Program-made: the position numbers and the translations under genes
Part shown: piece by piece, positions 17,713-26,778 of the stretch
How positions within the stretch are numbered: position 1 is the first letter of the stretch
Layout of the letters: every line of letters starts with the position of its first letter
From: JACDHG01 sp963815295
GTDB lineage: Bacteria > Actinomycetota > Actinomycetes > Propionibacteriales > Nocardioidaceae
DNA length: 64,000 nucleotides
Direction of reading: 5' to 3'
Assembly: GCA_963815295.1 (NCBI GenBank)
Contig: CAWFFZ010000008.1
Location: 868,001 to 932,000, forward strand
The notes under the pieces: generated by a model
What the model saw: only the letters and a program-made list of their open reading frames with translations
The model's database searches: none
What the model was told of the DNA's origin: nothing

Positions 17713-19495
17713 GGCTCAGCCTCCACCCATCGGTGACGAACCGGCGGGCATCGTCCAGTCGATTGCCTCCGCTGTCGACGACCCGGACCGAGTCGACGTA
17801 CACGCCACGCCCTTGGTAGAGCCCGTCCGTGTCGTAGCGCCAGCGCAGCAGCTGCTCCCCGGCCGAGACATCGAGCGCAGCGGTGGCGCGGTACCAGACG
17901 CGACCACTGAACCCGGAGACTTGTCCGTTGGTGGCAGTCGAGTGGGGACCGTAGCGAAGTGTGAACGGCACTGGGGTCCAGGTCTGGCCATCATCGGTCG
18001 AGGTCTCGAATGTTGCGACATCGAAGCTGGCCTCCGTGTCGTACCAGATGCTGAAGTCGACTGTCGCCGCACCTGCCGACCGGGGTGCGATCGGAAGCGT
18101 CAGAGTCGCCGAGCGGGCGTCGCCGAGACCCGAGAACCACGCGTCAGGCCCCTGCGCCGGCTTCACGGCGACTGCACGGGCCAAGTCGTGTGCAACCGCA
18201 CGGCGCGCCGGGTTGTTGCTGCCCCAGTCGCGCGTCGGGTGCACCCGGTTGGTGAGCAGGATGACGAAGGAGTCGGCCAACGGATCCACGACGAACGACG
18301 TACCCGTGAAGCCGGTGTGCCCGAAGGTCACGGGCGACGACATGGCGTCCATGTACCAGCGCTGGTCGAGCTCGAAGCCGAGGCCGTGCGAGTTGGCGGG
18401 GAACTCGGTGTTCTCGTTTGTGATCATGTCGCGCACGGAGTCTGCGTCGAGGATGCGCTCGTGGCCATAGCGGCCGCCGTTGAGCAAGGTCTGGGCGAGC
18501 ACAGCCAGATCGCGTGCGGTGGAGAACAGCCCCGCATGCCCAGCGACCCCGCCGAGCGACCAGGCGTTCTCGTCATGCACCTCGCCACGGATCATCGGCC
18601 TCACCGGGTCCGTCCATGGCTGCGCCTCGGTGGCGGCAATCCGGTCACGAAGTGATGGTGGCGGGTTGAACATCGTCTCGTCCATACCCAACGGCTTGGT
18701 GATGTCGTCGGCGATCACAGTGTCGAGCGTCTTGCCGGTGACCTCCTCCACGACGAGGCCGAGCGCGATCAGGCCGAGGTCCGAGTAGACGTACTTCTCC
18801 CCGGGCGCAGACGCCGGGGTGACGGCGAGCACCGCGGCCAGGCGTTCTTCGACGGTGTCGTAACTGCTGTACAGCGGCAGCCACGCGGGCAGGCCACCGG
18901 TGTGGGTTAGCAGGTCGCGGACCGTCACATCGCCCTTGCCGTTCTGAGCGAAGTCGGTCAAGTACGTCGCGACGGGCTCGTCGAGGTCGACCCGACCGCG
19001 CTCGACCTGCTGCATGACCGCGATGGACGTGAACATCTTCGTCACGGACGCGAGGTCGTAGATCGTGTTGCTTTGAGTCGGCACCTGCTCTGCGGCCGGA
19101 AGCGGGCTGTTGATGCCGGCGTATCGCAGCGCCTTGCCGGCTGCGTCGTGCTTCGCGATCACACCATGCCTGGCCGCCAGCACGACGCCGCCGGCGTACA
19201 GCGGGTGCTCAGGGGACGGCTCGAGGAACCGGCGCAGGTCGGTGGAGAGAGAGGCGACGTGCTCAGCCACGAGACCGGCCTCGCCCGGAGTGCCATAGCG
19301 CAACTGCCTTGCCGGGTTGGCGAACTCCAAGCTCGAAGCCGAGAAGTCGCCACCGACCTGAGTGGTGGCGGAGCGAGCCGATTTCGCTTTGTGAGCGGGC
19401 GCCTCACTGGTGCCGTTACCGGAAGCAGCCGGGCTCACGGCAAGCAACAGGACTGTCGTGACTGCAACTGTCCGAAGGGTGCTTCGCGCGATCAT
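17705..19495 (-). CDS. Exported penicillin-binding-protein-like serine hydrolase (AmlB-like) with C-terminal beta domain
   Basis: The product is 596 aa. A signal peptide covers residues ~1-25. The beta-lactamase/transpeptidase fold shows Ser150-x-x-Lys153 (SVTK), Tyr237-Ser-Asp (YSD in place of YxN) and HTG at 393-395. The segment GEVHDENAWSLGG...GHAGLFSTA near 304-327 is shared with Bacillus YbbE/AmlB, the gene beside murQ-murR in that operon. Residues ~450-590 add a beta-sandwich with ADDGQTW-like and WRYDTDG-like strands, possibly a carbohydrate or wall-binding module. It likely acts on peptide stems or lactyl-peptides of muropeptides outside the cell. It overlaps the namZ stop by 4 bases. 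Confidence 0.85.
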   Translation of the reverse strand: MIARSTLRTVAVTTVLLLAVSPAASGNGTSEAPAHKAKSARSATTQVGGDFSASSLEFANPARQLRYGTPGEAGLVAEHVASLSTDLRRFLEPSPEHPLYAGGVVLAARHGVIAKHDAAGKALRYAGINSPLPAAEQVPTQSNTIYDLASVTKMFTSIAVMQQVERGRVDLDEPVATYLTDFAQNGKGDVTVRDLLTHTGGLPAWLPLYSSYDTVEERLAAVLAVTPASAPGEKYVYSDLGLIALGLVVEEVTGKTLDTVIADDITKPLGMDETMFNPPPSLRDRIAATEAQPWTDPVRPMIRGEVHDENAWSLGGVAGHAGLFSTARDLAVLAQTLLNGGRYGHERILDADSVRDMITNENTEFPANSHGLGFELDQRWYMDAMSSPVTFGHTGFTGTSFVVDPLADSFVILLTNRVHPTRDWGSNNPARRAVAHDLARAVAVKPAQGPDAWFSGLGDARSATLTLPIAPRSAGAATVDFSIWYDTEASFDVATFETSTDDGQTWTPVPFTLRYGPHSTATNGQVSGFSGRVWYRATAALDVSAGEQLLRWRYDTDGLYQGRGVYVDSVRVVDSGGNRLDDARRFVTDGWRLSRD

Positions 19496-20802
19496 CGCGA
19501 CGGGTACAGCAGGTAGTTGCGCCGAACCGCCCGGAAGGCCGTCAGCTCGTCCTGCCAGCCGGCGACGACTTCGTCGACGTCCGCGCCGCCGTCGATGGCC
19601 TCACGCACCTGCGTCGACCCACTGAGGCGGTCGATCCAGTACGGCGGAGCCTGCTCGCGCCAGGCGAAGCTGTTGGGATAGACCCTCTTGGCCGTGATGA
19701 TCATCGCGATCGCAGTCCTGATGGCGTCGAACTCTCGCCGGTTCGTCACGTGCAGTTGGACGCCTCCGCAGGTGACACCGGTGTGCTTGGACGAGACCGG
19801 CGCGAAGAACGCCTCGCGGAAGTCAACGCCCGGCAGGTTTTGTTCACGCAGCGCGTCGGCGAACGGGTAGTCGATGTAAGGCGCCCCGATGAGCTCGAAC
19901 GGGCGGGTCGTGCCGCGTCCCTCCGACAGGTTCGTCGCCTCGAAGAGGCAGGTGCCGGGGTAGACCACGGCGGTCTCGACTCGCGGCATGTTAGGTGACG
20001 GCATGACCCAGGGCTGTCCGGTCTGCTCCTGGTACATGTTGCGTCGCCAGCCCTCTAGCTTGACGACGGCCAGGTCGGCCGGGCCGTTCGCTTGGGCGTC
20101 GTCAGGAAGGAACTCTCCGTTGAACAGCCTGGCCATCTCACCGACCGTCATCCCGTGCTGCTGGGAGATGGGCTTGAGGCCCACGAAGGTCGCCTGGTCG
20201 GGATGAAGCACCGGTCCCAGTGCCGCCAACCCGGTGATCGGGTTGGGGCGGTCCAGCACGACGAAGCGCACGCCTGCCCGCGATGCAGCGACCTGGCACT
20301 GGTACATGGTCCAGATATAGGTGTAGAAGCGCGCACCGACGTCCTGGATGTCGAACAGCACAGTCTCGACGTTGGCCTGCCGGTAGTAGTCGGCGATCTG
20401 GTCCACGTTCTTGCCGTAGGTGTCGTAGACGGGCACACCGGTGCGTGGGTCGGCATAGTTCCTTCCGATCCGCCTGCCTGCGAGCTGCCGCGGAAGCCGT
20501 GCTCCGGACCGAATGCGGCAACCATGTCGACCTGGCCGGACGCGACGATCATGTCGATCTCATGTCGCAGGTCGGGCACGACTCCCGTCGGGTTGGAGAT
20601 CAGACCCACCCGCTGTCCATCGAGCAGGCTGTAGCCGTCGCGGTGCAGCACCTCGATGCCGGTGAGCACGGCAGCCGTCGCCGGCTGCCGCGGCCGGGGC
20701 GGCTGTTGCCGGCAACGCCTGAGCCACTGGCAGACCACTAGTCGTAAGGGCCGCGGTGCCGGTCGCGGTTACCGCTGTCTTGAGAAACAGCCGCCTGTCC
20801 AT
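19492..20802 (-). pseudogene. namZ: Exo-beta-N-acetylmuramidase NamZ (DUF1343), frameshifted
   Basis: The start is ATG 20800-20802 with GAGGAG upstream. The N-terminus is a Tat signal (DRRLFLKT...). Homology then jumps frame near 20665-20680 into TAAVLTGIEVL...RVGLISNPTG...AFGPEHGFRG, and again near 20460-20466 into YADPRTGVPVYDTYG. The rest (LFDIQDVGARFYTYIWTMY, DRPNP, LSEGRGTTRPFE, SSKHTGVTCGGVQLHV) is intact to the TGA at 19492. These are the NamZ hallmarks; NamZ releases MurNAc from the non-reducing end of glycan fragments. Two small indels separate it from a normal ~430 aa protein. It lies between the AmlB-like and nagZ genes, as in Bacillus. Confidence 0.85.
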
Positions 20803-20829
20803 GGAGTTCTCCTCGGTGCGTAGTTGGGG

Positions 20830-21101
20830 GGCATGGTTATTGGTCTCAGCCCCGCGTCGTACGACGAGGTCCGCGACCACGGGAAGGTGGTCGGAGGCGT
20901 CGGTCGCCACGACGTCGGCGGCGATCGTGTCGATGTTGGGGGAGGTGGCACCGATGCCGGTGTGCATGTTGTAGCTGACGACACGGAGCTCGACGTCATG
21001 CGCATCGGGCGAGGAGTCCCGGCGGCCGCCGCACCCATAGGGGATACGACGACCGCCGACAGCAGCAGCGCTAGCGAGCCGAGAGTTGCACTGTTTCGCA
21101 C
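20830..21101 (-). pseudogene. Remnant of a secreted endonuclease/exonuclease/phosphatase family protein
   Basis: An ATG at 21099-21101 opens a signal peptide (LGSLALLLSAVVVSP...AAAAG). After a frame change near 21000-21010 comes VELRVVSYNMHTGIG, the N-terminal motif of the endonuclease/exonuclease/phosphatase fold. It is followed within a few residues by IDTIAADVV...ASDHLPVVADL, the C-terminal motif with the catalytic Asp-His. About 200 residues of the normal middle are missing. The frame continues without a stop into the namZ start. It looks like a gene with an internal deletion rather than a single indel. In intact form it would hydrolyse a phosphodiester or phosphate outside the membrane. 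Confidence 0.65.
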
Positions 21102-21111
21102 CTGGCAGACC

Positions 21112-22969
21112 TCAGTAGCTCAGGCCGTGGCCGAACGCGTAGAGCGCTGTGCCGGGGTCGCCTGCCGTCGGGATGGTGACCGGCAGCTTGCCTTGGGGGT
21201 TCACCTCGCCGTATAGGACCCGAACCAAGGACTCGAGTGACACACCTGTCCAGCTGTAGGTCGCCAGATAGGTCGACACCGTGGGGTAGTAGGCGACGTC
21301 GTACGGCTCGCGGGTTCCGACGGCGATCACCGGTTCTGCCGGTTTCGACCAAACGGCGTACGAGCTCGCGCTGCTGTGAGGAGGTGTCCTGCCAGGCCCG
21401 GTGAGTCACCACCACCGTGACGTCGTGGTTCTCCGCGGCTGCGACGGCTGCCGCGATCTGAGCCTCGGTCGGGTTGGTGCCGGTTTCCAAGACGTCGGCG
21501 TTATCCCCCCGCTGCTCGATCTTGTCGGCGAGGGTCGTGCTCGTACGGACGCCTGTGGTGGCAGTCCAGCCCGTGACCAGCACGCTCTGACCGGTGTCAG
21601 GGGCGAGCGGCAACGTGTCGGAGTCGTTCTTCACCAGCGTGGTGCTGTGGTCGGTGAGCTCCTGGGCGTCAGCCTTGTGCTTCGCCGTGCCGACGACCTT
21701 ATGTACGTCGGACACCTTCACGTAGGGGTTCTCGACCAGGCCGAGGTCCCACTTGAGCCGCAGGATGCGCTCCACGGAGGTGTCGATCCGCTCTATGCTC
21801 AGCTCACCGCTCTCCACCGCGTCGAGCACGGCGTTGTAGGCAAGGTCGAACTGCGGTGGCATCAGCAGCATGTCGACGCCAGCCTTGAGCGCGAGCACGG
21901 GGACTCGGTCGTCGCCGTACTTGTCGCGGACGCCCTGCATACCCAGCGCGTCGGTGATGACGACGCCGTCGTAGCCCATCTCCTCACGCAGGATGCCGGT
22001 GATGATCGGGTGCGACAGGGTGGCCGGGTCGCCGGAGGAGTCAAGTGACGGGACCACGATGTGCGCGGTCATGATCGCGCGGATGCCCTCGTCGATGGCT
22101 GCCTGGAACGGGGGCTTGTCGATGGCCTCCCACTCCTCGCGCGTGTGGTCGATGATCGGGATGCCGGTGTGGCTGTCGACGCCGGTGTCACCGTGGCCGG
22201 GGAAGTGCTTCGCGGCGGCAGCGATGTCGGCGCCCTGATAGCCGCGAACCTGCGCTGCGGTCATGTCTGCGGCCAGTGCCGGGTCTTCGCTGAACGACCG
22301 CACACCGATCACGGGGTTGGCGGGGTCGACGTTGACATCGGCGACGGGCGCGAAGTTCCAGTTGATGCCTAGAGCGTCGAGCTCGCTACCACTGATGTCA
22401 GCGGCGTTCTCGGCGTCGTCGGTGCTGCGGGTCGCTCCGAGAGCCATGTTGCCGGGAAGCTCAGTGGCCGGTGGGCCGACGCGAGCGACGATGCCGCCCT
22501 CCTGGTCGGTCGCAATGAGGGAGGGGATTTCGCGCGGCTGGCTAAGAGCCGCGCGCTGCATCCCGTTCGAGAGCCCGGCGATCTGCTTTGGGTTGTTGAC
22601 ATTGTTGGACCAGGCGAAGTAGATGACGCCTCCCAACTTGTACTTGTCCATCAGCTCGGCGCCGTTGTCGACGCCGTACGTCGACTGGTTCAGAGCCACG
22701 TCGGCAGGTGCCTTGGTGTTGGCGGTCTCGCCGTAGGCCTGCGTCATGAACAGCTGGCCCACCTTTTCCTGCACTGTCATCCGCCCGAGCGTGCGGTCGA
22801 TCCAGCCCTCGCGATCGAGGCTCGCCGCCGCGGTGTCCGTGGCTGCGACGGTTCCGGGAGGCGGTGGGGTGCCCGAGGTCGAAGACGGAGCTAGAGCGAG
22901 GCCTAGCGTCAAGACGAAGAGAACCACCGCGATTGCGGTGGAACGTCTTGATCGGGGTGTCTCATTCAT
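21112..22969 (-). pseudogene. nagZ: Secreted GH3 beta-N-acetylglucosaminidase NagZ, frameshifted near the C-terminus
   Basis: A signal peptide is at residues ~8-35. The GH3 domain has DQEGG near 155, FAPVADVN near 207, the NagZ signature KHFPGHG at 254-260 followed by the acid/base dyad Asp265-Ser-His267, and the nucleophile Asp340 in VVITDALGM. A second domain follows. Near 21340-21350 the frame breaks after RRLVETG; the next frame continues PVIAVGTREPYD...FGHGLSY to the TAG at 21112. Full length is about 618 aa, like the two-domain Bacillus NagZ. It removes terminal GlcNAc from wall fragments. It is the first gene of the nagZ-to-murQ unit; the shift may be a sequencing error. Confidence 0.88.
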
Positions 22970-23025
22970 CGTGTCCTCCTGCGTGGGTGCGCAAACTGGG
23001 GGAAGCTGAAAGACCAGCGGGTCAG

Positions 23026-23069
23026 GTAACTTAGCGACGAGCCAACCCTCTCGTTCGTAACTTTCCTAC
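23026..23069. promoter_or_regulatory. Candidate operator/promoter of the nagZ operon
   Basis: Within the 184-base gap between divergent nagZ (start 22969) and the aldo/keto reductase, GTAACTT occurs at 23026-23032 and again at 23057-23063, 31 bases apart, three helical turns on the same DNA face. The second copy extends to GTAACTTTCCTAC (23057-23069), a partial dyad. A related TAGGAAAGT occurs at 14823-14831 upstream of the kinase gene. These could be sites for the MurR-like regulator. The remainder of the gap shows no gene. Confidence 0.35.
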
Positions 23070-23153
23070 ACTCACCGCCCAGGGTCAAGGGTCCTGGCCC
23101 GGCCGCGGACCCCCATGTGCGCCGCCTGCGCGGGGTCCATCAGACTGATCCGC

Positions 23154-24179
23154 GTGACCTATCTGGCAGCCGATGATCGTTACGACTCCATGCTCTATCG
23201 AAGGTGCGGACACAGCGGTCTCACGCTGCCCGCGGTGTCGCTCGGGCTCTGGCAGAACTTCGGGGACGAGCGCCCGCTCGAGACGCAGCGGGCGGTGATC
23301 CGCCGCGCGTTCGACCTCGGTGTCACGCATTTCGACCTCGCCAACAACTACGGGCCGCCCTACGGTGCCGCTGAGAAGAACTTCGGCCGGATCTTCGCCG
23401 ACGACCTGGCGCCGTACCGCAACGAGATCGTGGTCTCCACCAAAGCGGGGTGGGACATGTGGCCGGGTCCGTACGGCGACCTCGGCTCACGCAAGTATCT
23501 GCTGACGAGTCTCGACGACTCGCTGCGACGCATGGGGCTCGACTACGTCGACATCTTCTACAGCCACCGGTTCGACGCCGACACTCCGCTCGAGGAGACG
23601 ATGGGCGCGTTGGACACCGCAGTGCGGCAGGGCAAGGCGTTGTACGTCGGGATCTCGTCCTACTCAGCCGAGCGCACCCAGGAGGCGGCAGCAATCCTGC
23701 GCGAGCTGGGGACTCCGCTGCTCATCCACCAGCCGTCGTACTCCATGCTCAACCGGTGGATCGAGCCCGACCTGCTCGATGCCTTGGAAGATGTTGGGGC
23801 CGGGTGCATCGCCTTCTCGGCGCTCGCCCAGGGGTTGCTGACAGGTAAGTACCTGGACGGGATCCCGGAAGGCTCGCGCGCGGCCCGCGAGGGCACCCTC
23901 AACAAGAGCATGCTCGAGGACAAGACCCTCGCGCGGGTGCGCGGGCTCAACGACATCGCCGCCGAGCGGGGACAGTCCCTTGCGCAGATGGCGTTGGCGT
24001 GGGCATTGCGCGACGAGCGGATGACGTCGCTGGTGGTCGGAGCCAGCAGCGTGCGGCAATTCGAGGAGAACGTGGCTGCGCTGGCGAACCTCAGCTTTAC
24101 GTCCGACGAGCTTGCCCGGATCGACGAGTATGCCGTGGACTCGGGCATCGACATGTGGGCCACCTCGAGCGAGAGCTGA
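23154..24179 (+). CDS. Aldo/keto reductase, YghZ/glyceraldehyde-3-phosphate reductase type
   Basis: I use the GTG at 23154, whose VTYLAADDRYDSMLYRRCG start matches YghZ-like proteins; the ATG at 23190 is an alternative. The product is ~341 aa. AKR features are FDLANNYGPPYGAAE (catalytic Asp and Tyr), VVSTKAGWDMWPGPYG (Lys), YSHRFDADTPLEET (His), and the NADPH-binding tail SLVVGASSVRQFEEN. Members reduce L-glyceraldehyde-3-P and methylglyoxal. It diverges from nagZ, so it may share the promoter region, but no direct link to peptidoglycan salvage is evident. Confidence 0.88.
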   Translation: MTYLAADDRYDSMLYRRCGHSGLTLPAVSLGLWQNFGDERPLETQRAVIRRAFDLGVTHFDLANNYGPPYGAAEKNFGRIFADDLAPYRNEIVVSTKAGWDMWPGPYGDLGSRKYLLTSLDDSLRRMGLDYVDIFYSHRFDADTPLEETMGALDTAVRQGKALYVGISSYSAERTQEAAAILRELGTPLLIHQPSYSMLNRWIEPDLLDALEDVGAGCIAFSALAQGLLTGKYLDGIPEGSRAAREGTLNKSMLEDKTLARVRGLNDIAAERGQSLAQMALAWALRDERMTSLVVGASSVRQFEENVAALANLSFTSDELARIDEYAVDSGIDMWATSSES

Positions 24180-24296
24180 CAACCCCCGCCGGTCGAGCGG
24201 CGAGTTTGCCGGCGACCTCGCGGAGCACCACCAGCAGGTCAGCGCCGCGCGCAACGGTTTGCTGCAAAGATTCTCGCTTTACTGGTAGCCGCAACA

Positions 24297-24812
24297 TTGA
24301 TGCAAGGGTGTGATGCTGGCGTGTCTGGCAACGGAAGTGGCTCCTCGGACGAATGCGAAGACAGGTCCTACGACCTGACACAGCCGCCCACCCGCGATGA
24401 GCTCGGTATGCCGGTGGACAAGTCCGTGCTCGACGTGTCGTGCGACGCCGGTTTCGAGCTGTCGCTCACCCTTCCCAAGGGTGCTGCCACGTCGATGACG
24501 GCGCGCCGGGTCAACGCCGACAGCTACGCGGCTTCCGATCCGGAGACCGGCGACCCGACCACGATGGACATCCACTCGGTCGGTTTGGACGTCGAGGGGG
24601 CGCTCCAGGTTGCCCGCGGCGTCGCCGATGACCTCGGCATCGACCCCAAACCCCTCGAGCGGTGGCGACGCGATGTGGAGAGCACGCCCGACGACAGTGT
24701 CGACTCGCCCTTCATGCGCGCCAAGATCGGCTACCTCACCGCGGAGCTGCAGGTCCAGCACCTCGGCACGTCGGGCACGAACTACGTGCACCTCATCCTG
24801 ACGTTGGCATAA
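24297..24812 (+). CDS. Putative lipoprotein of unknown function
   Basis: The annotated frame starts at TTG/ATG 24297-24302 and reads MQGCDAGVSGNGSGSSDE. Upstream in the same frame lies a perfect lipoprotein signal (basic residues, then KILALLVAATLMQGC), but no ATG or GTG precedes it, so either a non-standard start is used or an indel hides the true one. The mature part is ~165 aa, acidic, with no recognised domain. Segments such as LDVEGALQVARGVADDLGI and TNYVHLILTLA suggest a compact alpha/beta domain. It stands alone between an aldo/keto reductase and a Nudix gene. Confidence 0.55.
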   Translation: MMQGCDAGVSGNGSGSSDECEDRSYDLTQPPTRDELGMPVDKSVLDVSCDAGFELSLTLPKGAATSMTARRVNADSYAASDPETGDPTTMDIHSVGLDVEGALQVARGVADDLGIDPKPLERWRRDVESTPDDSVDSPFMRAKIGYLTAELQVQHLGTSGTNYVHLILTLA

Positions 24813-24844
24813 CGCCCGCTGGGTCTCGGCGAAATAATGGGGGG

Positions 24845-25549
24845 ATGGCCCACTCGTCGAAGTACCCGCCGTTCGCCGTGACGGCCGACGCTGTGGTGCT
24901 GACGATCCGCGACGACAGGCTGCACGCGCTCGTCGTCACGCGCGGCAGCGAGCCGTACAAGGGTCAGCTGGCGTTGCCCGGCGGGTTCGTGGACATCGAC
25001 GAAGACCTCGATGCCGCCTTCGTGCGTGAGCTTCGTGAGGAGACGGGCATCTCGGTCCGGGCGAGCCAGGTCGAGCAGCTCGCGGCATACGGGCGACCCG
25101 ATCGCGACCCGCGCGGACGCACGGTCAGCGTCGCCTATCTCGCCGTGCTGCCGGTGCTGCCGGAGCCGGTCGGTGCTGACGACGCCGAAGACGCCGCGTG
25201 GCAACCGGTTACCTGGCTCCTCGCCCGGCGCGACCGGTTGGCGTTCGACCATCGCGAAATCCTCCGCCACGGAGTCGAGCGGGCCCGGGTCAAGCTGGAG
25301 CAGTCGGCGATCGGTACCTCGTTCTGCCCACGACAGTTCACCCTGGGCGATCTGCGGCTGGTGTACGAAGCGGTCTGGGGCGTGCAGCTCGACCCGGAGA
25401 CCTTCCGCCGCAAGGTGGCCGCGATCGAGGGGTTCGTGGAGCCAACGGGGGAGAAGGCAACACGCGGGGTCGGCAGGCCGGCCGAGCTCTACCGTCGCGG
25501 GGCCAGCGACGTACTCCACCCGCCGCTGACCCGTAGATCCCTTGCTTGA
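24845..25549 (+). CDS. Nudix hydrolase with C-terminal winged-helix domain (NrtR-like architecture)
   Basis: The start is the ATG at 24845. The product is 234 aa. Residues ~8-140 form a Nudix domain with an intact box: GGFVDIDEDLDAAFVRELRE followed by ETGI near residues 44-67. Residues ~150-225 carry a winged-helix region (FTLGDLRLVYEAVWG...ETFRRKVAA...), as in NrtR regulators of NAD metabolism and ADP-ribose pyrophosphatase relatives. Because the catalytic glutamates are all present it may still hydrolyse ADP-ribose or a similar nucleotide while binding DNA. No NAD biosynthesis gene is next to it. Confidence 0.85.
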   Translation: MAHSSKYPPFAVTADAVVLTIRDDRLHALVVTRGSEPYKGQLALPGGFVDIDEDLDAAFVRELREETGISVRASQVEQLAAYGRPDRDPRGRTVSVAYLAVLPVLPEPVGADDAEDAAWQPVTWLLARRDRLAFDHREILRHGVERARVKLEQSAIGTSFCPRQFTLGDLRLVYEAVWGVQLDPETFRRKVAAIEGFVEPTGEKATRGVGRPAELYRRGASDVLHPPLTRRSLA

Positions 25550-25565
25550 ACCCGGGTTGATCGGG

Positions 25566-26027
25566 TCACGCGGCGTCTGGGCCGAGCAGGTCGTCAAGCG
25601 CGAAGACCCGCAGCGCCTCATCGGTCGCGAGATGTAGCGGTCGCATCGGGACTCCAGCCTCGCGGCTTGCCCTGCTCAGCCCACGGGCCCACGCGATGTC
25701 GCTGTCGCTCAGCTGTGCACTGCCCGGTCTTGAGAGCAGCACAGCCAAGGAGCCGTCGGTCACCTGGTCGTCGAGCAGTCGCCTGGCGACGTGCATCAGG
25801 TTGACCAGCAACGGCTCGTCGTCGGGAAGCTCGGGCAGTTCGTCGACCTGCGTCAGGAACGGTGTTGGCCTGTTGTCGGCCGCGATGAAGCACAGCCACA
25901 ACATTGCGCGGGAGAATCCGAGTGGTCCCATCAGCGAACGCCAAAACGAGAACAGGGCCTGCTGGTCCGTGATCGGTCGCTGGAGGTCGCGGCGGGTCAG
26001 CTCTGGGGGTATGTCGTCGTAGGCCAT
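25566..26027 (-). CDS. Conserved hypothetical protein
   Basis: I place the start at ATG 26025-26027 (MAYDDIPPEL), giving 153 aa. The sequence is helical with no signal peptide or membrane span. It has LFSFWRSLMGPLGFSRAMLWLCFIAADNRP, a central acidic linker (ELPELPDDEP), and SDIAWARGLSRASREAG. The organisation is like small actinobacterial proteins of unknown function. It is convergent with the Nudix gene and followed upstream by a small gap containing no other gene. No function is proposed. Confidence 0.6.
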   Translation of the reverse strand: MAYDDIPPELTRRDLQRPITDQQALFSFWRSLMGPLGFSRAMLWLCFIAADNRPTPFLTQVDELPELPDDEPLLVNLMHVARRLLDDQVTDGSLAVLLSRPGSAQLSDSDIAWARGLSRASREAGVPMRPLHLATDEALRVFALDDLLGPDAA

Positions 26028-26119
26028 GACATAACCCTGCCGCGTTCGCGATCCCGAAAACGCTTTGTCCACAGGGATTTCTCGCGATGTTTGCTGCGAC
26101 GTCTTCTAAGTGGTGGAGC

Positions 26120-26602
26120 TTAGTTGTCGGCTGCGCCCATGCTGCGCCAGTAGGAGTTCAGCGCGCCATTCGTCTTGACGAACCAGACGATCGGGCCGAC
26201 CAGGATAAGGATGCCGGGGAGGTACCAAAGTCCGGTAGCGCCGGTCACCGGTGCCTTCCGGCCGTCGCGGGTGTACAGGTAGCCGACCTCCGACGCGGTC
26301 AGGAACGGCATCGTGAAACCGACGAACAGAGCGAGCACAAGGGCGACACCACCGTCGACGCCCTGTCCGGTGTGGCGCTTCATCTCGCTGTGGACCCGGT
26401 AGGCCCACACGAAGCCGTAGATGCCGAGTGTCAGGACCACCAACATGATGGTCATGCCGGTCCCTCTGATGCTGCCGACGGGCCCGGTTCGGGAATACGC
26501 GATGTGACGCGCCCCAACGGAGCGGATCCGGTCGGTGGATGCGGGCGCAGAGACTCTCAGCGTTCGCAGCGTGAACGGCGACGCTACTGGCAGTTCGGTC
26601 AT
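26120..26602 (-). CDS. DUF4234 membrane protein
   Basis: I use ATG 26600-26602 (MTELPVASPF), preceded by a G-rich site; the longer frame upstream is a shadow of the promoter and acyl-CoA dehydrogenase region. The product is 160 aa. The DUF4234 pattern GPVGSIRGTG...VVLTLGIYGFVWAYRVHSEMKRHTG begins near residue 41, and three hydrophobic spans follow (the second VALVLALFVGFTMPFL, the third GLWYLPGILILVGPIVWFV). The C-terminus NGALNSYWRS is typical. Function is unknown; it is predicted to sit in the cytoplasmic membrane. Confidence 0.75.
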   Translation of the reverse strand: MTELPVASPFTLRTLRVSAPASTDRIRSVGARHIAYSRTGPVGSIRGTGMTIMLVVLTLGIYGFVWAYRVHSEMKRHTGQGVDGGVALVLALFVGFTMPFLTASEVGYLYTRDGRKAPVTGATGLWYLPGILILVGPIVWFVKTNGALNSYWRSMGAADN

Positions 26603-26778
26603 CCGGGCCCCCCTGAGTTCATGGAGTGCAGGGCCGCTGGACACGCCCCCGCGAATATGAGCCTGGCAGACCTGGGTGGTCCGTTGGGTCAGGCGGCCAC
26701 AAGAGCACCCGTTCGCCCGATCGAGGTCTATCCGAACGGCCCATCGTGACCCCACGCCGACCCGATCCGGCGGCCTTC

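Noticed and set aside
24845..25549. Assignment as the NAD regulator NrtR
   Set aside because: The architecture fits, but the Nudix box is catalytically intact and no NAD gene is adjacent, so the specific name is not supported.
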